Shown here piece by piece: positions 8,546 to 13,137 of a stretch of DNA of 13,137 nucleotides. Numbering within the stretch: the first letter of the stretch is position 1; every line of letters begins with the position of its first letter. The position numbers and the translations under genes were made by a program. The stretch covers positions 1 through 13,137 of the forward strand of contig DAOVXI010000022.1 in the NCBI GenBank assembly GCA_030636245.1. The letters run 5' to 3'. Below the pieces are notes generated by a model. That model ran no database searches and was not told the DNA's origin. It was given only the letters and a program-made list of their open reading frames with translations. Source of the DNA: Deltaproteobacteria bacterium (GTDB taxonomy: Bacteria; Desulfobacterota; GWC2-55-46; DRQE01).

Positions 8546-8577
8546 ACCTCTCCCTTGTATGTAACCTTATCCAGCAT

Positions 8578-8606
8578 ATTGTATACGTTTATCCCCCCAC
8601 TATCAA
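8578..8606 (-). promoter_or_regulatory. Candidate sigma70-type promoter for metH
   Basis: On the minus strand TTGATA (8606-8601), a 17-bp spacer and TACAAT (8583-8578): 5/6 matches at each box with ideal spacing. The predicted start near 8571 leaves a leader of about 25 nt that carries the metH ribosome-binding site. Confidence 0.65.
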
Positions 8607-8634
8607 GCAATATGCCCAAAAACCTTGATTAATT

Positions 8635-8664
8635 TTGACCGACACGTACCCCTTATGATAAAAT
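8635..8664 (+). promoter_or_regulatory. Candidate sigma70-type promoter for the MMPL operon
   Basis: TTGACC (8635-8640), an 18-bp spacer and TAAAAT (8659-8664), 5/6 matches at each box. The predicted start is near 8671, about 17 nt before the ATG at 8688. It is divergent from the metH promoter, the two -35 boxes lying about 28 bp apart. Confidence 0.55.
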
Positions 8665-8665
8665 G

Positions 8666-8681
8666 TGACCTTGATCGGTCA
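8666..8681 (+). promoter_or_regulatory. TGACC-N6-GGTCA inverted repeat, possible operator
   Basis: TGACC and GGTCA, five bases each, flank the 6-bp centre TTGATC and overlap the predicted transcription start. A further TGACC at 8636-8640 lies within the -35 box, and TGACCGA (8636-8642) is itself inverted against TCGGTCA (8675-8681). A dimeric repressor site here would sit on the start and the promoter. The arms are short, so this may be chance. Confidence 0.3.
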
Positions 8682-8687
8682 TTTATC

Positions 8688-10961
8688 ATGAACTACGGAA
8701 ACTGGGTCGTAAAAAATCGCTGGCTAGTCATCATAGCCTCAGTAGCCTTTATCATAGCCACGAGCTATGGAATGACAAGGCTCGGCTTTGAGAACGACGG
8801 CAGGGTATTTTTCAGCCCGGAAAACCCCCAGCTTCAGGCGCTTGACGAACTTGAGAACACCTATAACCGTGAGGACAATGTACTCTTTGTCGTAAAAGCC
8901 AAAGACGATAATATCTTCTCAAAAGAAGTCTTGACCGCGATAGAAGAGCTGACCGAACGATCCTGGCAGCTCCCCTTTTCCACGCGTGTTGACTCCCTGA
9001 CGAACTACCAACACACAACGGCTGAGGGCGACGACCTTATAGTCAGAGACCTTGTCGCCAACGCCTCTTCCCTTAGTAACGAAGAACTCTTACGGATAAA
9101 AAATATCGCACTTAACGATGTCAGTATCGTAAAGAATACCGTAAACCCGGCGGGCTCGGTCACGTTGGTAAACATACTGATAATAAAGCCCGATGATAAG
9201 GACATTGTGCGTGAGGTGACGATCGCCTCAAGGGATCTGAGAGATAAGATAAATGAAAAACACCCATCGATCGAGGTAAAGCTCACGGGCGGGGTTGTCT
9301 TTGACAATGCATTCTCCGACCAGAGCGAGATAGACTTTAAAACACTCATGCCTATGATGTTCATTATCATGATAGGTATAATTTACGCCTCGTTCCGCTC
9401 CATTACGGCGACCATCGCCACACTTATAGTCATAGTCTCCGCTTCCATCTCCGCGCTCGGCATCTCCGCATATCTGGGCATAAAGGTAACGAGCCCCTCG
9501 GCCATGGCCCCCGTGATCGTTCTTACGCTGGCCGTTGCCGACAGTGTGCATTTTCTCTCGACCATGTTCCATGAGATGACACACGGTGCGGAGAAGAGGG
9601 CCGCGATCAAGGAGTCTCTCAGGATAAACCTGCACCCGATATTCCTTACGAGTATCACGACCGCCATAGGGTTTTTATCCATGAACTCAAGCGACGCGCC
9701 TCCCTTCAGGGACCTCGGCAATATAGCCGCCATAGGTGTCATGCTGGCATTTTTCTACTCCGTACTTCTTCTGCCCTCACTGATGTGTGTGCTTCCCGTC
9801 AAGGCGAGGTTCTCTTTGGCGGATGTACTCAAGCTCGACGTTTTCGGAAATTTTGTCGTACGAAATAAGAATAAGCTCTTCGTATCGATATTCATAGCCT
9901 TGGTGGTTCTCGTCGTCGGCATCTCAAAGATAGAACTTGATGACAACTTCCTTGAGTACTTTGAAGAGGAGAACAAGGTAAGGGTCGCCACGGAACTCGC
10001 GATGGATAGCGGTGTGACCGGTTTTGACCTGATCGAGTACTCCATACCCTCCGGCGAAGAAGGTGGCATAAATGAGCCTGAGTACCTCGAACGGGTAGAA
10101 GCCTTTTCCAACTGGTGGAATGAGCAACCTGAGGTCATAAATACATATCCTATAACCAATATATATAAGAAGCTTAATAAGACCATGCACGGCGACGACC
10201 CTGAGTTTTACAGCATACCGGAAAGCAGAGAGCTTGCCGCCCAGTACATGCTCCTCTATGAGATGAGCCTCCCCTACGGCCTTGACCTTAACAACAGGAT
10301 AGATGTCGACAAAAGCTCAACAAGACTTACGGTCTTCCTTACCGGCACGGCCGGGGAGTTAAGAGAGCTTGAGGAGAAGGGAAACAAGTGGCTTGATGAA
10401 AACTCACCAAAAGGATTGTCATCAACCGCCACCGGACTTTCTCTCATGTTCGCGCACATAAGCGAGAGGAACATCCACGGCATGCTATGGGGCACCTCCA
10501 TTGCGCTGGCTCTCATCTCGATCATACTCATAATAGCGCTGCGTAGCGTCAGGATAGGCCTTATAAGCCTTATCCCCAACCTTCTTCCCGCAAGCATGGC
10601 TTTTGGGTTATGGGGCCTTACCTATAAGGAGGTAGGGCTTGCCGTATCCGTTGTCACGGCCATAAGCCTCGGCATCATCGTTGACGACACGGTACATTTT
10701 CTTTCGAAGTACATAAGGGCAAGGCGTGAACACGGCAAGAACGCGGCGGAAGCCATAGTCTATTCCTTCTCAACGGTCGGCACCGCCATAACAATAACAT
10801 CTTTGATACTGATATGCGGTTTTGTTATACTTACATTCTCAGGCTTTAAGGTAAACGAATCCATGGGCATACTTACGGCTTTCGCCCTGGGCTTCGCGCT
10901 CATAACCGATTTCCTCTTTCTGCCGGCTATACTCATATGGCTTGATAAGAAAAAAGCTTAA
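8688..10961 (+). CDS. MMPL/RND-superfamily exporter, inner membrane
   Basis: A 757-aa proton-driven transporter of the HAE3/MMPL type. It shows the two-fold repeat of the superfamily. TM1 (about 11-30) is followed by a periplasmic loop to about 218, then five TM segments to about 375. TM7 (about 396-415) is followed by a second loop to about 595, then five more TM segments to 750. TM4 carries VADSVHF with D285, and TM10 carries IIVDDTVHF with D666/D667; these are the expected proton-relay acids. Relatives move lipids, hopanoids, polyketides or other hydrophobic molecules; the cargo here is unknown. The frame is open from a TTG at 8625, but that codon lies upstream of the promoter, so I chose the ATG at 8688, although no Shine-Dalgarno is visible there. 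The start is the least certain point. It is the first gene of a three-gene operon, 22 bp before the LolA-like gene. Confidence 0.9.
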   Translation: MNYGNWVVKNRWLVIIASVAFIIATSYGMTRLGFENDGRVFFSPENPQLQALDELENTYNREDNVLFVVKAKDDNIFSKEVLTAIEELTERSWQLPFSTRVDSLTNYQHTTAEGDDLIVRDLVANASSLSNEELLRIKNIALNDVSIVKNTVNPAGSVTLVNILIIKPDDKDIVREVTIASRDLRDKINEKHPSIEVKLTGGVVFDNAFSDQSEIDFKTLMPMMFIIMIGIIYASFRSITATIATLIVIVSASISALGISAYLGIKVTSPSAMAPVIVLTLAVADSVHFLSTMFHEMTHGAEKRAAIKESLRINLHPIFLTSITTAIGFLSMNSSDAPPFRDLGNIAAIGVMLAFFYSVLLLPSLMCVLPVKARFSLADVLKLDVFGNFVVRNKNKLFVSIFIALVVLVVGISKIELDDNFLEYFEEENKVRVATELAMDSGVTGFDLIEYSIPSGEEGGINEPEYLERVEAFSNWWNEQPEVINTYPITNIYKKLNKTMHGDDPEFYSIPESRELAAQYMLLYEMSLPYGLDLNNRIDVDKSSTRLTVFLTGTAGELRELEEKGNKWLDENSPKGLSSTATGLSLMFAHISERNIHGMLWGTSIALALISIILIIALRSVRIGLISLIPNLLPASMAFGLWGLTYKEVGLAVSVVTAISLGIIVDDTVHFLSKYIRARREHGKNAAEAIVYSFSTVGTAITITSLILICGFVILTFSGFKVNESMGILTAFALGFALITDFLFLPAILIWLDKKKA

Positions 10962-10983
10962 CACTATTTTTTTTGGAGGAGAG

Positions 10984-11793
10984 ATGAATAAACTTTTTTA
11001 CTCACTGCTCATAACCGTCTTTATCCTGGGTTACACATCCACCGACTCTATTGCCCAGAGCCCTGAGGAGAAGGGTCTGGAGATAGCGATGGAAGGCGAC
11101 AAGCGTGCGACAGGCTACGGAGATTCCACCTCGGAGCTTCTCATGGTTCTCAAGAACAAGCACGGCAAGGAAAGCAAACGCAGAATGCGCATGAAGGCTT
11201 TTGAGGTGGAAGGCGACGGGGACAAGAGCATCTCCATATTCGATAACCCAAAGGACGTTAGGGGCACGGCCATGCTAACATTCGGACACAAGGACCGTGA
11301 CGATGAACAGTGGCTTTACCTTCCGGCACTGAAGAGGGTTAAGCGTATAAGCAGCTCGAACAAGTCCGGCTCCTTTATGGGCAGCGAGTTCAGCTTCGAG
11401 GACATGGGCGGCCGTGAGCTGGAAAAATACAGCTACAAATGGCTACGTGACGAACCCTGCCCCACAGCCGAGTTTGAAGGCCAGAGCTGTTTTGTTACCG
11501 TGAGCTTCCCGCTTGAGAAAAACTCAGGTTATACACGCATCATAAGCTGGATAGACAAGGTGGAGTATCGCACGGCAAAGACCGAGTTCTATGACAGAAA
11601 AAACTCGCATCTTAAGACACTGACTTTCTCAAATTATAAATTATATCTTGGGAAGTACTGGCGTGCCCTGACCCTTGAGATGCAGAACCTGCAGACAGGA
11701 AAGTCCACAATGCTTACCATTACGTCTTACGAGTTCAAAACCGGGCTTACTGATAAGGACTTCACACAGGCAAGCCTCAAGCGCGCGAGATAA
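10984..11793 (+). CDS. Secreted LolA-like protein (outer-membrane lipoprotein-sorting family)
   Basis: A 269-aa protein with an N-terminal signal peptide (about 1-24, likely cut after DSIA), so periplasmic; there is no lipobox Cys. The body matches the LolA_like/TP_0789 family (COG2834-type): a run of beta-strands with the family-typical block from QWLYLPALKRVKRI (109-122) to GSFMGSEFSFEDM (129-141). Relatives share the half-barrel fold of LolA/LolB and are thought to carry acyl chains or lipoproteins across the periplasm. C159 and C169 are the only cysteines in the mature protein and could form a disulfide. The start is fixed by a strong GGAGGAG ending next to the ATG at 10984; the longer reading from a TTG at 10942 would bury the signal peptide. 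It lies between an MMPL pump and a beta-barrel, with which it shares only a 1-bp TAATG overlap. I infer it ferries the pump's cargo; the cargo itself is unknown. Confidence 0.85.
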   Translation: MNKLFYSLLITVFILGYTSTDSIAQSPEEKGLEIAMEGDKRATGYGDSTSELLMVLKNKHGKESKRRMRMKAFEVEGDGDKSISIFDNPKDVRGTAMLTFGHKDRDDEQWLYLPALKRVKRISSSNKSGSFMGSEFSFEDMGGRELEKYSYKWLRDEPCPTAEFEGQSCFVTVSFPLEKNSGYTRIISWIDKVEYRTAKTEFYDRKNSHLKTLTFSNYKLYLGKYWRALTLEMQNLQTGKSTMLTITSYEFKTGLTDKDFTQASLKRAR

Positions 11794-13001
11794 TGATTTT
11801 TAAATTTAAACTCAACTTTATTATATGCTTACTTCTAGTCTTGTTTTTCCACGCAACAAGCGCCTCTGCGCTCGAGCATAGAGGCAACGCCACCCTGGGC
11901 TATACTCATTACGTTCACGAAGCACTCTATCCCGATCAAAAAGACGGTTCGATGAGCTTCTCTATCGAGCCGGAGCTCTACTTTGAGCTAAAGGATGATC
12001 TTAGCTTCACCCTTAGGCCTTTCTTTCGCTATGACTCGGCAGACAGCGAACGCACCCACTTTGATCTACGCGAAGCAATGCTCCTTTACGCAAAGGATAC
12101 ATATGACGTAGGGGTCGGGTTTGGTAAAGAGTTTTGGGGAGTGACCGAGAGCCAACACCTTGTTGACGTTATAAACCAGACCGACCTTGTTGAGTCAGCT
12201 GACGGCGAGGACAAGCTCGGACAACCCATGCTCAGGATAAACGCCTTTACGGGTTTTGGAGATATCGGTTTGTTTGTTATGCCGCTCTTCCGTGAAAGAA
12301 CATTCCCAGGCGAGGAAGGACGCCTGAGGCCACCCCTGGTTGTCGATACGGATAACCCGATATATGAAAACTCAAAGAAGGAAAGATACACTGAGTTTGC
12401 CGCAAGATACACAAACTCTCTTGGCCCGATAGACATCGGACTCTCTTACTTTCACGGCACGCAAAGAGAGCCTTTATTCATTCCCGGCTTCAATGATAAA
12501 GGCGAGCTTGTTCTCTTTCCATATTACTTTGTGGTCAACCAGAGCGGAGTGGATATGCTCTATGTGACAGGGTCATTGATCCTGAAGCTGGAGGCCATCT
12601 ATGTAAAGGGCGTCCATACGGAGGAACACTTCGCGGCCACGACCGGCTTTGAGTATACCTTCTCAGGGCCGTGGCTTAAAGGGATGGAGCTTGGTGTACT
12701 TGCGGAGTATTTATTTGATGACAGAAAAGACGACCTCACGGCACCTCCTTTTGAGGACGACATAATGACTGGCTTGAGGCTAGCAATGAACGACATTAAC
12801 GGAACAGAGCTGCTCGTCGGATACATAAAGGACCTCGACACTACCGCGGGCTCCATTTTTATGGAGGGTAGCCGCCGAATAACCGATTCTCTTCGCATAA
12901 GCCTCGAGCTCTACGCATTCACCAACCCGGACAAGAATGACATCACCTATCTGTACCACAGGGACTCAAGCGTGAGAGTGACCCTCGTCTACTTCTTTTA
13001 A
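11793..13001 (+). CDS. Outer-membrane beta-barrel protein of unnamed family
   Basis: A 402-aa protein with a clear signal peptide (hydrophobic 8-20, cut after SASA at about residue 26). The rest alternates polar and hydrophobic residues in amphipathic strands. It ends in VRVTLVYFF, a typical barrel-assembly signal with a terminal Phe. These features indicate an outer-membrane barrel, roughly 14-18 strands by length. Residues 111-146 form the most distinctive segment, including FWGVTESQHL and DGEDKLGQPM. I recall similar wording in uncharacterised barrels next to MMPL genes but cannot name the family; it is faintly like DUF1302. The ATG overlaps the stop of the LolA-like gene (TAATG) and lacks its own good ribosome-binding site, so translation is probably coupled. 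In context it is the likely outer-membrane exit or acceptor for the MMPL/LolA-like pair. No terminator is evident after the stop. Confidence 0.8.
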   Translation: MIFKFKLNFIICLLLVLFFHATSASALEHRGNATLGYTHYVHEALYPDQKDGSMSFSIEPELYFELKDDLSFTLRPFFRYDSADSERTHFDLREAMLLYAKDTYDVGVGFGKEFWGVTESQHLVDVINQTDLVESADGEDKLGQPMLRINAFTGFGDIGLFVMPLFRERTFPGEEGRLRPPLVVDTDNPIYENSKKERYTEFAARYTNSLGPIDIGLSYFHGTQREPLFIPGFNDKGELVLFPYYFVVNQSGVDMLYVTGSLILKLEAIYVKGVHTEEHFAATTGFEYTFSGPWLKGMELGVLAEYLFDDRKDDLTAPPFEDDIMTGLRLAMNDINGTELLVGYIKDLDTTAGSIFMEGSRRITDSLRISLELYAFTNPDKNDITYLYHRDSSVRVTLVYFF

Positions 13002-13009
13002 CAATACGG

Positions 13010-13039
13010 TTGACAACTCCGTGCCTTAAGACTTATCAT
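13010..13039 (+). promoter_or_regulatory. Strong sigma70-type promoter for the last, partial gene
   Basis: TTGACA (13010-13015, perfect), an 18-bp spacer and TATCAT (13034-13039, 5/6). The -35 box begins 9 bp after the stop of the beta-barrel gene. Transcription should start near 13046, only about 4 nt before the ATG at 13050. Confidence 0.65.
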
Positions 13040-13049
13040 CATTCAAGTC

Positions 13050-13137
13050 ATGGAAAACGGAACTCATAATTTGTTATCTCAGTTGATAGAGATCGGCCCC
13101 AGGGTTCTCGCCGGTATCGTCGTATTCGTTGTCTTCT
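13050..13137 (+). CDS. 5' end of a membrane-protein gene, possibly MscS-like (partial)
   Basis: An open frame from ATG at 13050 runs off the window after 29 codons. It reads as a short polar stretch, then an amphipathic LLSQLIEIGPRVLAG, then a hydrophobic run (IVVFVVF) that looks like the start of a TM helix. This pattern resembles the N-terminus of small mechanosensitive (MscS-type) channels, but the fragment is too short to be sure. No Shine-Dalgarno is visible. A strong promoter directly upstream supports this as a real gene start, transcribed separately from the preceding operon. Confidence 0.5.
   Translation, partial: MENGTHNLLSQLIEIGPRVLAGIVVFVVF

Noticed and set aside
8546..8624. Possible SAM or cobalamin riboswitch upstream of metH
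   Set aside because: The predicted leader is only about 25 nt, and the whole divergent gap is 142 bp. No B12-box or SAM-type helices are visible.
8625..8687. Longer N-terminus for the MMPL protein from a TTG at 8625
   Set aside because: It would place the start codon upstream of the predicted promoter and add 21 residues of non-typical polar sequence before TM1. The ATG at 8688 gives the usual short cytoplasmic tail.
13002..13049. Terminator after the beta-barrel gene
   Set aside because: Only a 4-bp ACGG/CCGT match is present, with no T-tract; it overlaps the promoter of the next gene.

Overview
The window looks like chromosomal DNA from a Gram-negative bacterium, most likely a deltaproteobacterial/Desulfobacterota-type lineage. 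Evidence: a lipoprotein signal peptidase, a secreted LolA-like protein and an outer-membrane beta-barrel together imply two membranes; the cobalamin-dependent methionine synthase is the short form that lacks the AdoMet-reactivation domain, which is common in anaerobes; Ile codons are often ATA; base composition is mid-GC. The taxonomic guess is inference. Gene density is high, and I see no mobile element, tRNA, rRNA or CRISPR array.

Left part (112-8545). A plus-strand response regulator with a PilZ domain (112-849) converges, with a 4-bp overlap of the gene ends, on a long minus-strand block. Read in its direction of transcription, the block is metH (8545-6134), a TrmA/RlmD-family RNA m5U methyltransferase with a TTG start (6062-4806), greA (4730-4242), ileS (4078-1316) and lspA (1346-846). 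Two intrinsic terminators on the minus strand divide it. One lies just upstream of greA, behind a plausible promoter in the 3' end of rlmD, so greA seems to have a short terminated leader. The other follows greA and separates it from ileS-lspA.

Right part (8546-13137). A 142-bp divergent intergenic region carries a good sigma70-like promoter for metH and another for a plus-strand three-gene operon. A small TGACC/GGTCA inverted repeat lies between the second promoter and its gene. The operon encodes an MMPL/RND inner-membrane transporter (8688-10961), a secreted LolA-like lipid/lipoprotein-carrier protein (10984-11793) and an outer-membrane beta-barrel protein of no family I can name (11793-13001). 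The three products would reach from inner membrane to periplasm to outer membrane, which suggests a trans-envelope export route for a lipid or other hydrophobic cargo. This is the least ordinary part of the window. A near-consensus promoter and the first 29 codons of another membrane protein, perhaps MscS-like, close the window.

The remaining genes are housekeeping: translation (ileS), lipoprotein maturation (lspA), transcript cleavage (greA), rRNA modification (rlmD-like) and one-carbon/methionine metabolism (metH).
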